Positions 32,594-41,044 are shown, counted from the stretch's first letter. The stretch: DNA of 64,000 nt from JAOPZW01 sp963851295 (GCA_963851295.1 CAWKOS010000002.1:1-64000); one strand, 5' to 3'. Notes: generated from the sequence alone by a model not told the origin. A program made the numbers and translations.

Positions 32594-33907
32594 GTGCCGT
32601 CACACGATCCGCGCGACCGTGCGGGAGTGCCCCCACACCGCTCACCAGGACCGCCGGATCTCGGGCAGGCAGGCATCGACTACGTCGGCATGCTGCTGCT
32701 CGTCACGGCGGTCCTGGGAGCCGTGGCGCTCGTCGCCGACGGCTCGGCGATCCCGCAGGCGGTCGACCGCCAGATGCTGCGCGCGCTGTGCGTCGTGCGG
32801 CGTGGCGAGTGCGACCAGGACCGCGCGCCATGCCCGGTCGCGAGCAAGCGCCGCGACGACTCCGTCGGCGCCCGGATCCTCGTCTTCCACGTCGGCAAGG
32901 ACAAGACGCTCATCCGCGAGGAGCGCTCCGACGGCACGATCGCGGTCACCGTGTCCTACGGCCACGACTTCGGCCTGCAGACCGCGGAGGGCGCCCATCT
33001 CGACGTCGCCGTCGGGCACGGAAGCTTCGGCTTCGGCGGCGAGCTCACCGGCGCGGCGGTCGCCGTGCGCGAGCGCGGCTACACCTGGGTGCTGCACGAC
33101 CGCCGGGCCGCCGACGCCCTGATGGGGCGCCTCGGCGCCGGCGCCGGGACGGTCGACGCCCTCATCGCGCGCGGGAGCCTCCCGCCGCCGGCCCAGCGCT
33201 ACTCCCACAGCGGGCTCGGCGCCCGCGGCTCGGCCTGGGGCGGCACGGCGCTGCTGGCGACCGTCGGGCTGTCCTCCCAGGACGTCGCCGGCACGCGCAC
33301 CGAGGCCGCCACCGGACGGCGGACCTACTACGTGCAGCGCACGGTCCAGGGCGCGCTCTCCCTGACCTGGGGCCTCGCCGGCGCCACATCCGCGCGGACG
33401 GCCCGCGAGCGCTACGCGGTGACCTACGACGCGGGCGGGCGCCCGGTCGACCTCACGGTCATGACGACCGGCATCTATCGCAGCTCGCTCGACCTGCCGG
33501 CCCGCCTGCAGCCGGTGGCCGGCCTCCTCGGGGCGACGACCGGGCACGTGCGCACGTACGTCGAGGAGACGCACCTCGACCTCACCGACCCCGACAGCCT
33601 GCGCGTGGCGCGCGCCTTCCTCGAGCAGGTCAGCCACCCCGACACGATCCACCTCGGGGACGCGGTGTCCGCTGCCGCCGCGCTGCGCCGGCGGCTCGAC
33701 GCCGCAGGCGTCGTCCACGCCCGCACCTACGACGCCGACGAGCGCCGCTACGGCGTCGACGGCGCCGTGAGCTACGAAGGCGTGCAGATCGGCGGCGCGG
33801 TCTCCCGCACGCTGCTCGACTCGCACCTGGTCGCCGCGGCGACCCGCGGCCTCGACGGCGTCTGGCGCACGCGGACCGACTGCCTGGACAGTGTCCATGG
33901 TCGGTAG
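32594..33907 (+). CDS. Large membrane-anchored protein with TadE/Flp-like prepilin N-terminus
   Basis: About 437 aa. Near the N-terminus G24-QAGIDYVGMLLLVTAVLG resembles the class-III (Flp/TadE) prepilin motif G/xxxxEY with Asp replacing Glu, followed by one hydrophobic helix (about 31-50). The remaining 385 residues are soluble and Gly/Arg/Thr-rich. A paired-Cys segment (CVVRRGECDQDRAPC) follows the helix. The C-terminal part contains alternating beta-strand-like repeats. No known domain is recognised. GTG at 32594 or 32627 are possible starts; neither has a good ribosome site, so the 5' end is uncertain. It sits between imuB-DUF6504 and dnaE2, an unusual insertion. Confidence 0.65.
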   Translation: MPSHDPRDRAGVPPHRSPGPPDLGQAGIDYVGMLLLVTAVLGAVALVADGSAIPQAVDRQMLRALCVVRRGECDQDRAPCPVASKRRDDSVGARILVFHVGKDKTLIREERSDGTIAVTVSYGHDFGLQTAEGAHLDVAVGHGSFGFGGELTGAAVAVRERGYTWVLHDRRAADALMGRLGAGAGTVDALIARGSLPPPAQRYSHSGLGARGSAWGGTALLATVGLSSQDVAGTRTEAATGRRTYYVQRTVQGALSLTWGLAGATSARTARERYAVTYDAGGRPVDLTVMTTGIYRSSLDLPARLQPVAGLLGATTGHVRTYVEETHLDLTDPDSLRVARAFLEQVSHPDTIHLGDAVSAAAALRRRLDAAGVVHARTYDADERRYGVDGAVSYEGVQIGGAVSRTLLDSHLVAAATRGLDGVWRTRTDCLDSVHGR

Positions 33908-33921
33908 CACAGATCATGCTA
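33885..33921. promoter_or_regulatory. Two palindromes upstream of the antitoxin gene
   Basis: TGGACA-G-TGTCCA (33885-33897) and TAGCA-N7-TGCTA (33905-33921) lie directly before the RHH gene. Paired inverted repeats here are typical of toxin-antitoxin autoregulation. The first overlaps the end of the upstream gene. Confidence 0.55.
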
Positions 33922-33932
33922 CGGTTGCAGCG

Positions 33933-34178
33933 ATGCCGCGCTCGATCCACGTCCGCCTCGACGAGGCCTCCGCTCTGGCGCTCGGGGTGCTGCGCGCCGG
34001 GGGGATGAGCGACTCCGAGGCGGTCCGGGTGGCGTTGCGCGAGGCGGCGGATCGTCGCCGCGCGCGAGAGGCGCTTGCCGCGGAGGCCCGCGCCCTCGCC
34101 GCCGATCGCGAGGACCTCGCGGAGGCCCGCGAGGTGCGCGAGCTCATGGAGGAGCTGTCCCCCGGAATCCTGGGCTAG
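33933..34178 (+). CDS. Ribbon-helix-helix-type antitoxin
   Basis: The product is 81 aa. SIHVRLDEASALALGVLRAG followed by GMSDSEAVRVALREAADRRR is the RHH (CopG/Arc-like) DNA-binding fold. The C-terminal Glu/Ala/Arg-rich helix (EALAAEARALAADREDLAEA) is the likely toxin-binding tail. The ATG at 33933 lies 12 nt after the second palindrome. The toxin gene begins 5 nt after its stop. Family by pattern; it may be a VapB/MazE analogue. Confidence 0.78.
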   Translation: MPRSIHVRLDEASALALGVLRAGGMSDSEAVRVALREAADRRRAREALAAEARALAADREDLAEAREVRELMEELSPGILG

Positions 34179-34183
34179 GAGCG

Positions 34184-34501
34184 ATGGTCCGTGGAGAAGT
34201 GTTCCGCCTGCCGGCGCGTCGCGGCGCGCGCGGCCACGAGCAGCGTGCAGCGCGCTACGCGGTGGTCCTCCAGGCCGACGAGCTGCTGGACCTGAGCGCG
34301 GTCCTCGTCGCACCGACCTCGACCCGAGCGCGGCCCGCCACATTCCGGCCCTCGATCGCGATCGAGGGGACAGCGTCACGGGTGCTCGTGGAACAGACGA
34401 TCGCGGTCGATCCGCGGCGCCTGGGCGATTCCATCGGCCGGCTGGACGTCGAGGAGATGCACGCGGTCGACGAGGCCCTGGCTCTCATCCTCGGCCTGTG
34501 A
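34184..34501 (+). CDS. PemK/MazF-type toxin
   Basis: The product is 105 aa. MVRGEVFRLPARRGARGHEQ, RYAVVLQADELLDLSAVLVAPTSTRARP, RVLVEQTIAVDPRRLGDSIGRL and the end VDEALALILGL are MazF/PemK (CcdB-fold) blocks. MazF toxins are sequence-specific mRNA interferases. Ribosome site TAGGAG lies 8 nt before the ATG and overlaps the antitoxin stop. The stop codon is only 22 nt from the LexA box of dnaE2. Length is near the family norm. Confidence 0.88.
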   Translation: MVRGEVFRLPARRGARGHEQRAARYAVVLQADELLDLSAVLVAPTSTRARPATFRPSIAIEGTASRVLVEQTIAVDPRRLGDSIGRLDVEEMHAVDEALALILGL

Positions 34502-34522
34502 TGCAAGCGTCCGACGGGCATG

Positions 34523-34536
34523 CGAACATGTGTTCG
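34523..34536. promoter_or_regulatory. LexA (SOS) box at the dnaE2 start
   Basis: CGAACATGTGTTCG, identical to the imuB box. It ends 1 nt before the dnaE2 ATG, so LexA covers the expected start of transcription and the mRNA is probably leaderless. Confidence 0.92.
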
Positions 34537-34537
34537 C

Positions 34538-37500
34538 ATGCCTTACGTCGAGCTCCACTGTCACTCCGCCTTCTCCTTCCTCGACGGCACCTCGCTGCCC
34601 GACGAGCTGGTGGCGGCCGCGCTGGAGCGCGGGCACAGCGCGCTGGCCCTCACCGACCACGACTCGGTGTCGGGCTCGATGGAGTTCGCGGTGGCCGCCA
34701 AGCAGCAGGGGCTGCGCGCCATCCACGGCGCCGAGGTGAGCGTGACCGACGACGCCTCCGACGCCGCCGGGACCGGCCCCCGCCATCTCACGCTGCTCGT
34801 GCGCGACGCGCGCGGGTGGGCCAACCTCTGCCGGCTGCTCACGCGCGCGCACGCCCAGACGCGCGTGTACGCCTCCGAGAAGCCCGTGCCGCGGCGCGAG
34901 GGCCCACGGCGCTCGCGCGGCTCGGCCACGCGCACCTCGCGGCCGGTCGGCGAGCCGAGCGTCACCCTCGAGGAGGTCGAGGCCCACGCCGAGGGGCTCG
35001 TCTGCCTGAGCGGCTGCGCGCGGCGGGGGGTGCGCGACGAGCCGACGATGCGCCGGTTGCTGCGCGCCTTCGGGCGCGACGGCTTCCGGGTCGAGCTGCA
35101 GCGCCCCTTCCACCGCCACGACCGCGCCCTCAACCGCGGGCTGTCGGCGCTGGCCGACCGCCTCGGCGTCCCCTGCGTGGCCACCGGCGACGCGCACGCG
35201 CACACGCCCGCGCGGGCGAGGCTGCAGGACGCCTTCGTGGCCATCCGCGAGCACACCTCGCTCGACGCCTCCGAGCCCCTGCGCCGCGGCAACCACAGCC
35301 ACGTCCTGACCACGCCGGAGGCGATGGCCGCCCGCTTCGCCGACCATCCCGACGCGGTCACCGAGACCGAGCGCCTCGCCGACACCCTGCGCTTCGACCT
35401 CACGAGCGACCTCGGCTACCGCTACCCCGGCGCCGAGGACGGCGAGGCCGATCGCAAGCTCGCCGAGATCTGCCATGGGTGCTTCGAGGCCCGCTACCCG
35501 ACGAGCTCGCCCCTGCGCGCCGACGCCGCCGCACGCCTGGACGACGAGCTCGCGCTCATCGCCTCGCTCGGGCTCTCGGGCTTCTTCCTGCTGCACCGCG
35601 AGATGCTCGAGCTCGCGCGCGACGTCGCCGTCGAGGTGCGCGGGACCAACACCGCCCGCGCGCTGCTGCCGCCCGGGCGCGGGCGCGGCTCGTCGGTGTC
35701 GTCGATCGTCTGCTACCTCACCGGCCTCTCGCACGTCGACCCGATCGCCAACAAGCTCCTGCTCGGGCGCTTCCTCAACGAGGAGATCTCGAACCTCCCC
35801 GACATCGACCTTGACTTCCCGCGCGACGTGCGCGAGGTCCTCATCCCGCGCGTGCACGATCGCTTCGGGCGCGACAGCGCCGCGCTCGTGGCCGCCTTCC
35901 CGACCTTCCGCGCGCGCGGCGCCATCCGCGAGCTGGGCAAGGCGCTGGGCCTGCCGCCGGGGGAGATCGAGCGCGTCGCGCGCGGCTCGGAGGGCTGGCA
36001 CGGTGAGGACGTCGACCGCGACATCGCCACGGCGCTGGGGGTCGACCGCCTGACCGCGCCGGACGGCCTGCCCTCCAACCGCTGGGACTGGCTGGCCGCG
36101 CTCGCCGAGGAGGCCCACGGCCTGCCGCGCCACCTCTCCCAGCACTCGGGCGGCATGATCGTCGCCACCCGCCCGCTGGTCGACTGCTGCCCGGTGGTGC
36201 CCGCCGCCATGGAGGGGCGCCAGATGGTCATGTGGGACAAGGACTCCTGCTCGGACGCGGGGTTCCTGAAGATCGACCTCCTCGGGCTGGGGATGCTCTC
36301 GGCGGTCGAGCGCTGCGTGGAGCTCATCGCCGCGCGTCGCGGCGAGCGGGTCGACCTCTCGCGCATCCCCTACGACGACCCCGCCACCTTCAAGGCCATC
36401 CAGGAGGCCGAGACCACCGGCGTCTTCCAGATCGAGAGCCGCGCACAGATGGGCTCGCTGCGGCGCACACGCCCCGAGAACCTCGACGACCTCACGATCC
36501 AGGTGGCGATCGTGCGCCCCGGGCCGATCCAGGGCGGCGCCGTCAACCCCTACATCGAGCGCCTCCAGCGCCTGCGCGTCGAGCCCGACTTCGAGGTCCC
36601 CTTCGACCATCATTCGCTCGAGCCCGTCCTGCGCGACACGCTGGGGACGATCATCTTCCAGGACCAGGTCATCGAGGTCTCGATGGCCTTCTCGGGCTTC
36701 TCGCCGGGGGAGGCCGAGGGGCTGCGCCGCGCCATGAGCCGCAAGCGCTCGGCCGAGGCGATCGAGGCCCACCACCGCAGCTTCGTCGAGGGCGCGATGA
36801 CCCGCTGGCCCGACGTCGACGAGGCGCTCGCCGAGCGCGTGTGGTCGATGGTCGTCGGCTTCTCGGGCTTCGGCTTCCCCAAGGCCCACGGGGCGGCCTT
36901 CGGCCTGCTCGCCTACCAGTCGACGTGGCTGCGCGTCCACTACGGCCCCGAGTTCCTCTGCTCGCTGCTCGACGAGCAGCCGATGGGCTTCTACCCGCCC
37001 GACGCCCTCGTCCACGAGGCCCAGCGCCGCGGCATCGAGATCCTGCCCCCCGACGTCAACGCCAGCGCGGTGGGCTGCACCGTCGTCGACCTTCCGGCCG
37101 AGGTGCTCCCGTTCCGCACCCGCCCGCGCCACGCGCCCGACGCCCAGCCGCCCGCGCCCGGCGTCGAGCCACCCGCGCCGGCGCCACCCACCCCGCTGCC
37201 CGAGCGCACCGCCGACGCTCCCGCCCGCGCCGCCGTCCGCCTCGGCCTCGGCTACGTCCTCGGCGTCCGCGGCGACGAGGTCGCCGCGCTCGTCGCCGCG
37301 CGCGAGGAGGGTGGGGCCTTCCGCTCGCTCGACGACCTCGCCGCCCGCGCCGGCGCCGGGCGCCCCGCCCTGGCCCAGCTCGCGTGGTCGGGCGCCTGCG
37401 ACGGTCTGGCCGGCGGCCGCCGGCCCGCGCTGTGGCGCCTGGGCGCCGCCGCGCCCGTCCACGCGGCGGGAGCCGAGGGCACCCAGCTCTCGCTCGGCCT

Positions 37501-38284
37501 CGAGCTCCCGGCGGCGCCCGCGCTGGCGGCGCTCGAGGACTGGGACGCGATGATCGCCGACTACGCGACGACCGGCCTCACGGTGCAGCGCCACCCCCTG
37601 CGCCTCCTGCGCCCCGGGCTGACCGAGCGCGGGATCGCCTCGAGCGCCGACCTCGAGGACCTGCCCCACGGGGCCCACGTGCGCGTCGGCGGCCTGGTCG
37701 TCGCCCGCCAGCGTCCGGGGACGGCCAAGGGCGTCGTCTTCCTGCTGCTCGAAGACGAGACCGGGACCGTCAACGTGATCATCCCGCCGCAGGTCTACGC
37801 GCGCGATCGCCTCACCGTCCGCACCGAGCCGCTCGTGGTCGTCGCGGGGACGCTCGAGCGCTTCGCGTCGGCCGGGGGCGCCATCAACCTCCTCGTCCAC
37901 AGCATCGTCGCGCTCGACGCCCCCGACCTCCTCGACCGTCGCCCGCGCGCCGAGGTCAAGGACTTCTCCATGCTCGACGCCCGCGAGCTCGCGCGCTGGG
38001 AGGCCGACCAGCTCCGCGTCGCCGTCGCCGCCGCCGGTGGAGCGACGGCCGCCCACGTACGCCCACCCGCTCCGGCGGCCGCGGGCCCACCCGCGCCGGC
38101 AGCCGCCGGCCCGGCCGCTCCGGCGGCCGCGGGCCCATCGGCTCCGGCCGCCACCGGCCCGGCCGCGCCGGCAGACCTCACTCCCGCCCCCGACGAGCCG
38201 CCTCCCGCCGGCGGCCACGGTGCCGAGGACTTCCGCGCGGTGGCGCCGCCGATCATGAGCTTCGCGCAGGGCCGGCGGCGGTAA
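34538..38284 (+). CDS. dnaE2: Error-prone DNA polymerase DnaE2
   Basis: The product is 1248 aa. The PHP domain opens the protein (LHCHSAFSFLDGTS, LTDHDSVSG). The C-family polymerase core contains PPGRGRGSSVSSIVCYLTGL and the catalytic PDIDLDFPRDVRE. QHSGGMIV, MVMWDKDSC and GFLKIDLLGLGML follow. HhH and OB domains are near the end (VRVGGLVVARQRPGTAKGVV). The last 80 residues add Ala/Pro/Gly repeats and end GAEDFRAVAPPIMSFAQGRRR. It performs SOS translesion synthesis with ImuB. Start at 34538 gives the canonical MPYVELHCHS and directly follows the LexA box. The Ala-Pro-Gly repeat insert at about 1170-1210 is unusual. Confidence 0.96.
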   Translation: MPYVELHCHSAFSFLDGTSLPDELVAAALERGHSALALTDHDSVSGSMEFAVAAKQQGLRAIHGAEVSVTDDASDAAGTGPRHLTLLVRDARGWANLCRLLTRAHAQTRVYASEKPVPRREGPRRSRGSATRTSRPVGEPSVTLEEVEAHAEGLVCLSGCARRGVRDEPTMRRLLRAFGRDGFRVELQRPFHRHDRALNRGLSALADRLGVPCVATGDAHAHTPARARLQDAFVAIREHTSLDASEPLRRGNHSHVLTTPEAMAARFADHPDAVTETERLADTLRFDLTSDLGYRYPGAEDGEADRKLAEICHGCFEARYPTSSPLRADAAARLDDELALIASLGLSGFFLLHREMLELARDVAVEVRGTNTARALLPPGRGRGSSVSSIVCYLTGLSHVDPIANKLLLGRFLNEEISNLPDIDLDFPRDVREVLIPRVHDRFGRDSAALVAAFPTFRARGAIRELGKALGLPPGEIERVARGSEGWHGEDVDRDIATALGVDRLTAPDGLPSNRWDWLAALAEEAHGLPRHLSQHSGGMIVATRPLVDCCPVVPAAMEGRQMVMWDKDSCSDAGFLKIDLLGLGMLSAVERCVELIAARRGERVDLSRIPYDDPATFKAIQEAETTGVFQIESRAQMGSLRRTRPENLDDLTIQVAIVRPGPIQGGAVNPYIERLQRLRVEPDFEVPFDHHSLEPVLRDTLGTIIFQDQVIEVSMAFSGFSPGEAEGLRRAMSRKRSAEAIEAHHRSFVEGAMTRWPDVDEALAERVWSMVVGFSGFGFPKAHGAAFGLLAYQSTWLRVHYGPEFLCSLLDEQPMGFYPPDALVHEAQRRGIEILPPDVNASAVGCTVVDLPAEVLPFRTRPRHAPDAQPPAPGVEPPAPAPPTPLPERTADAPARAAVRLGLGYVLGVRGDEVAALVAAREEGGAFRSLDDLAARAGAGRPALAQLAWSGACDGLAGGRRPALWRLGAAAPVHAAGAEGTQLSLGLELPAAPALAALEDWDAMIADYATTGLTVQRHPLRLLRPGLTERGIASSADLEDLPHGAHVRVGGLVVARQRPGTAKGVVFLLLEDETGTVNVIIPPQVYARDRLTVRTEPLVVVAGTLERFASAGGAINLLVHSIVALDAPDLLDRRPRAEVKDFSMLDARELARWEADQLRVAVAAAGGATAAHVRPPAPAAAGPPAPAAAGPAAPAAAGPSAPAATGPAAPADLTPAPDEPPPAGGHGAEDFRAVAPPIMSFAQGRRR

Positions 38285-38314
38285 TGGCGGCGCGACCGGG
38301 TATGTTCCCGCCCG

Positions 38315-38809
38315 ATGATCGCCGCAGTGATCTTCGTCCTGACCTTCCTCTGCATCGGTCTGGCCGTGGTCTTCGCCGCCTTCAGCGGCCCCTCGGGGCG
38401 CCGCCGGCGTGGGGGCGCACCCTCTCGCAGCGGGCGCCGGACGGTGGCGATCGTGGTCACGATCATCGTCGTGGTGCTGGGCATCGGGGTACCGCTCGCC
38501 GTCGCGGTGAGCAACAGCAACAACCACGCCGAGAGCGCGCCGGGCGGCGTCGACCTCAACGCGTCGCAGACCGCCGGGCGCAGCGTCTTCGCCAAGAACT
38601 GCGCCACCTGCCACACCCTCAAGGCCTCCAACGCCGTCGGCAAGGTCGGGCCCAACCTCGACCAGCTGCACCCGCCGAAGGGCCTCGTCCTCGACGCGAT
38701 CGCCAACGGCCGGGCCCGGGGCCGCGGCCAGATGCCCGCGGGGCTCGTCGACGGCCAGGACGCCCAGGACGTCGCGGCCTACGTCGCGGCCGTCGCCGGG
38801 CAGGGCTAG
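38315..38809 (+). CDS. Membrane-anchored mono-heme cytochrome c
   Basis: The product is 164 aa. Two membrane helices (about 3-24 and 43-66) are separated by an Arg-rich loop. The class I cytochrome c domain follows: GRSVFAKNCATCHTL with the CXXCH heme site, GPNLDQL, and the axial Met in GQMPAGLV. The C-terminus DVAAYVAAVAGQG is the standard last helix. It faces outside and transfers electrons. It lies 30 nt after dnaE2 but probably has its own expression. A weak hairpin (CCTCC/GGAGG at 38825-38838) follows it. Confidence 0.9.
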   Translation: MIAAVIFVLTFLCIGLAVVFAAFSGPSGRRRRGGAPSRSGRRTVAIVVTIIVVVLGIGVPLAVAVSNSNNHAESAPGGVDLNASQTAGRSVFAKNCATCHTLKASNAVGKVGPNLDQLHPPKGLVLDAIANGRARGRGQMPAGLVDGQDAQDVAAYVAAVAGQG

Positions 38810-38872
38810 CGCACCCGCCCGAAGCCTCCGTCGGGAGGTTTGTCACACCCGCTACGTGGGCGGAAAATCGTC

Positions 38873-38901
38873 CTGACGGCGTCGTCGGCCCCTGGTAGAG
38901 T
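38873..38901 (+). promoter_or_regulatory. Promoter of the c-di-AMP riboswitch transcript
   Basis: CTGACG at 38873-38878, a 17-nt spacer and TAGAGT at 38896-38901 form a plausible sigma-70 promoter. Transcription would begin at about 38906, exactly at the start of riboswitch stem P1. Confidence 0.5.
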
Positions 38902-38905
38902 GCGC

Positions 38906-39072
38906 GCCGTCAAGACCGCTGAGTTCTCCATTCCTGGGCCGCCTGAGGGGGCGGGAGGGGTGGGGAAGCGGGGGACCCAAGATTGGGGCGAATCGCGTCG
39001 TCCGACGCGTAGCGCAAGCTCTTTCAGCGCGAGCCCGTCAGCTAACCCCGTAAGCACCCGAAAGAGGACGGC
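38906..39072 (+). promoter_or_regulatory. Cyclic di-AMP riboswitch (ydaO/yuaA motif)
   Basis: Conserved ydaO core segments occur in order: CCGCTGAGTTC, GGGGGACCCAAGATTGGGGC followed by GAATC, then GCGAGCCCGTCAGCTAACCC followed by CGTAAGC. The ends pair as P1 (38906-38911 GCCGTC with 39067-39072 GACGGC). P1 overlaps the probable ribosome site GAGGA at 39064-39068, upstream of the ATG at 39082. Ligand binding that stabilises P1 would thus hide the site, giving an OFF switch for translation (inference). Confidence 0.9.
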
Positions 39073-39081
39073 TACACCGGC

Positions 39082-39771
39082 ATGCCCAAGCCCGAGACCC
39101 GCGCGTGGTGGGATGACGTGCAGCACCTGCGCGAGCCGCTCGAGCGCAAGCGCGAGAAGGAGACGCGTCGTGGACTGCGTCTCGATGCGCGTGCCGCCGC
39201 ACGGGCGGTGGCCGAGCGCCACGCCGCCGACCCCGTCGGCGCGGACGCGCTCGACGACATCGAGGTGCCGCCCCCCGGCCGGCGCTTCGAGCGCGCCGCG
39301 CCCGAGCGCCGGGGGCGCTTCACGCGCGGCGAGGCGCCGCGCCGCCACGCCCACGCCACCGGCGGCCACCAGGTCGCGGCCGCGCAGGCCGTCGCCGAGC
39401 CGCTCGAGGCAGCCGCCCCGCACGCCGTCGCCGCGCCGGTGGAGGCAGCCGCACCGCTCCCCGCGCCGCGCCGCAGGCGCACGGTCGAGATCACCGGGCG
39501 CACCGTCGGCGCCCCGGCGCTGCCCCGCCTGGTCCAGATCGATCGGCGCCGCCCCGCCCGGCGCGCGGCCGAGCGCGTGGGCGCCAGGCCCGACCGCTTG
39601 GCCCTGTGGGCGGTCGTCCTCGGCTTCTTCCTGATCTTCGTCGCGGTGACGAGCACGTCGCACGCCGCCACGTCCGCACACGTCGCGGCCGCATCCGCCA
39701 AGCGGGCCGTTCACCAGCAGGTCGTTCGCACTCACACGGCGGCGCTGCGCGCTACCCCCCCGGCGCGCTGA
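39082..39771 (+). CDS. c-di-AMP riboswitch-controlled single-pass membrane protein
   Basis: The product is 229 aa with no recognised domain. Residues 1-165 are cytoplasmic, highly charged and Ala/Arg/Pro-rich (WWDDVQHLREPLERKREKET at the start; ERRGRFTRGEAPRR). A single membrane helix is at about 173-195 (LALWAVVLGFFLIFVAVTS). The last 35 residues are outside and Ala/His/Thr-rich. EITGRTVGAPALPRLVQIDRR before the helix looks conserved. In actinobacteria ydaO riboswitches often precede cell-wall hydrolase and osmolyte genes; this one has neither. It may affect envelope or turgor, as inferred from the riboswitch only. Confidence 0.8.
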   Translation: MPKPETRAWWDDVQHLREPLERKREKETRRGLRLDARAAARAVAERHAADPVGADALDDIEVPPPGRRFERAAPERRGRFTRGEAPRRHAHATGGHQVAAAQAVAEPLEAAAPHAVAAPVEAAAPLPAPRRRRTVEITGRTVGAPALPRLVQIDRRRPARRAAERVGARPDRLALWAVVLGFFLIFVAVTSTSHAATSAHVAAASAKRAVHQQVVRTHTAALRATPPAR

Positions 39772-39917
39772 TCACCGGTCGGGGCGGCCCACGAGGGGTC
39801 GCTCCGGCCGCGCCGCCGTCATTCCGCGCTCCCTCCGCGCTCCGATTTCGCTCCGCAGTCAACGGATCGGCGCTCTCGTGCGTATTTCCGTTGTAAGGAG
39901 CGTTCCGCCGACCTACA

Positions 39918-39932
39918 CTTACTCACTGTAAG
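39918..39932. promoter_or_regulatory. HxlR-type inverted repeat upstream of the CMD gene
   Basis: CTTAC-N5-GTAAG is a symmetric site about 60 nt before the AhpD-like gene. HxlR/YodB-type regulators bind such TAC/GTA repeats, and an HxlR gene follows the CMD gene. Confidence 0.6.
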
Positions 39933-39994
39933 CAGGTTGCTTTTCGTAGGTCCGGCACGGATGCCGTCTCAGCCCCCCTCCGCGAAGGCATGCC

Positions 39995-40561
39995 ATGAAG
40001 AAGAGTCCCATGAGCAGGTTCCAGATCCACGACGAGCTCACCGCCCCCGAGGGCTCCGTTCCCGTCCTGCGCGGCGCGCTGGCCACCGGTGGCCAGCTGC
40101 CGAACTTCCTCGGCGTGCTCGCCGGCGCTCCCGCGGCGCTGCGCGGCTACGCCCGCTTCCGCTCCGAGCTGCGTCACGGCACGCTCTCCCACCAGACCCT
40201 CGAGCGCATCGCGATCGCGGTCGCCGAGCACTACCAGTCCGAGCCGGGCATCGCCCTGCACTCGCGCACCGCGCGCCAGGCGGGCATCGGCCTCGACGAG
40301 CTCGCGCTCGCGCGCGAATTCGACTCCCGCGACGAGCGCGAGGCGACGCTCCTGCGCTACCTCAAGGCGCTCGTCGAGGGCCAGGGGCGTCCGCCGATGC
40401 ACCTGCACGAGGAGTGTCGCGAGGCCGGCTGGACCGACGAGCAGATCCTCGAGGCCGTCGCCGTGGTGGCGCTCGAGGTCTTCACCGCGATGGTCAACGT
40501 GGCCGGCGACGTCCCGGTCGACGGTTCCACGGAGGACTCCCGCACGCTCAAGGCGGCCTGA
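39995..40561 (+). CDS. Carboxymuconolactone decarboxylase-family (AhpD-like) protein
   Basis: The product is 188 aa, all-alpha. GGQLPNFLGVLAGAPAALRGY, TLSHQTLERIAIAVAEHYQS, GIALHSRTARQAGI and LHEECREAGWTDEQILEAVAVVA are the blocks of the CMD/AhpD family. The redox CXXC is absent: the equivalent position reads SEPGIALH, with the His retained. It is therefore not a classical alkyl-hydroperoxide thiol reductase. ATG at 40010 (MSRFQIHDEL) is an alternative start. It lies just upstream of an HxlR regulator on the same strand, 30 nt apart. Confidence 0.85.
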   Translation: MKKSPMSRFQIHDELTAPEGSVPVLRGALATGGQLPNFLGVLAGAPAALRGYARFRSELRHGTLSHQTLERIAIAVAEHYQSEPGIALHSRTARQAGIGLDELALAREFDSRDEREATLLRYLKALVEGQGRPPMHLHEECREAGWTDEQILEAVAVVALEVFTAMVNVAGDVPVDGSTEDSRTLKAA

Positions 40562-40591
40562 GATCCGCGCGCCGCGCTAGGCTGAACAGCG

Positions 40592-40999
40592 ATGAGCCCG
40601 GAGCGACAAGCGACCGGCTCGAGCAAGCAGGCGGGCACACGGCCGCCCGCCTGCTGTCCGCTCTACCACGAGGCGGTGGAGCTGATCGGCCGGCGCTGGA
40701 CGGGAGCGATCGTCGCCGTGCTGCTCGACCACGGCCCGATGCGCTTCTCGGAGATCGCCCAGGCGGTCCCCGAGCTCAGCGACCGCCTGCTCTCCGAGCG
40801 CATGAAGGAGCTCGAGGCGCGCGGCCTGGTCGCGCGCCGCGTCGAGTCCGGGCCGCCGGTCAAGGTCACCTACGGCCTGACGGCCATGGGCCGCGAGCTC
40901 GGGCCCGCGCTCACCGAGCTGAAGTCCTGGGCGCGCCACTGGCTCACCCAGGACGAGGAGCGCCGCCGCCGGCAGCAGCGGCCGGTGCGGACGCTGTAG
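40592..40999 (+). CDS. HxlR family transcriptional regulator
   Basis: The product is 135 aa. CPLYHEAVELIGRRWTGAIV, FSEIAQAVPELSDRLLSERM and LEARGLVARRVESGPPVKVTYGLT form the winged HTH of the HxlR/DUF24 family. The Cys before P-L-Y is at the position used as redox sensor by QorR/HypR-type members; a second Cys precedes it. It probably represses the AhpD-like gene via the repeat at 39918 and responds to electrophiles or oxidants. Confidence 0.88.
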   Translation: MSPERQATGSSKQAGTRPPACCPLYHEAVELIGRRWTGAIVAVLLDHGPMRFSEIAQAVPELSDRLLSERMKELEARGLVARRVESGPPVKVTYGLTAMGRELGPALTELKSWARHWLTQDEERRRRQQRPVRTL

Positions 41000-41044
41000 C
41001 GCCCGCGCCCGCCCGCGCGAGCGCCCTGGGCGCGCGCGGGTCGC

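Noticed and set aside
34376..38671. Minus-strand ORF of 1431 aa opposite dnaE2
   Set aside because: Shadow of DnaE2; translation is Asp/Arg/Gly/Val-rich without recognisable domains.
38820..38840. Hairpin after the cytochrome c gene as strong terminator
   Set aside because: Stem is only 5 bp with a short T-run; kept as a remark under the cytochrome entry.
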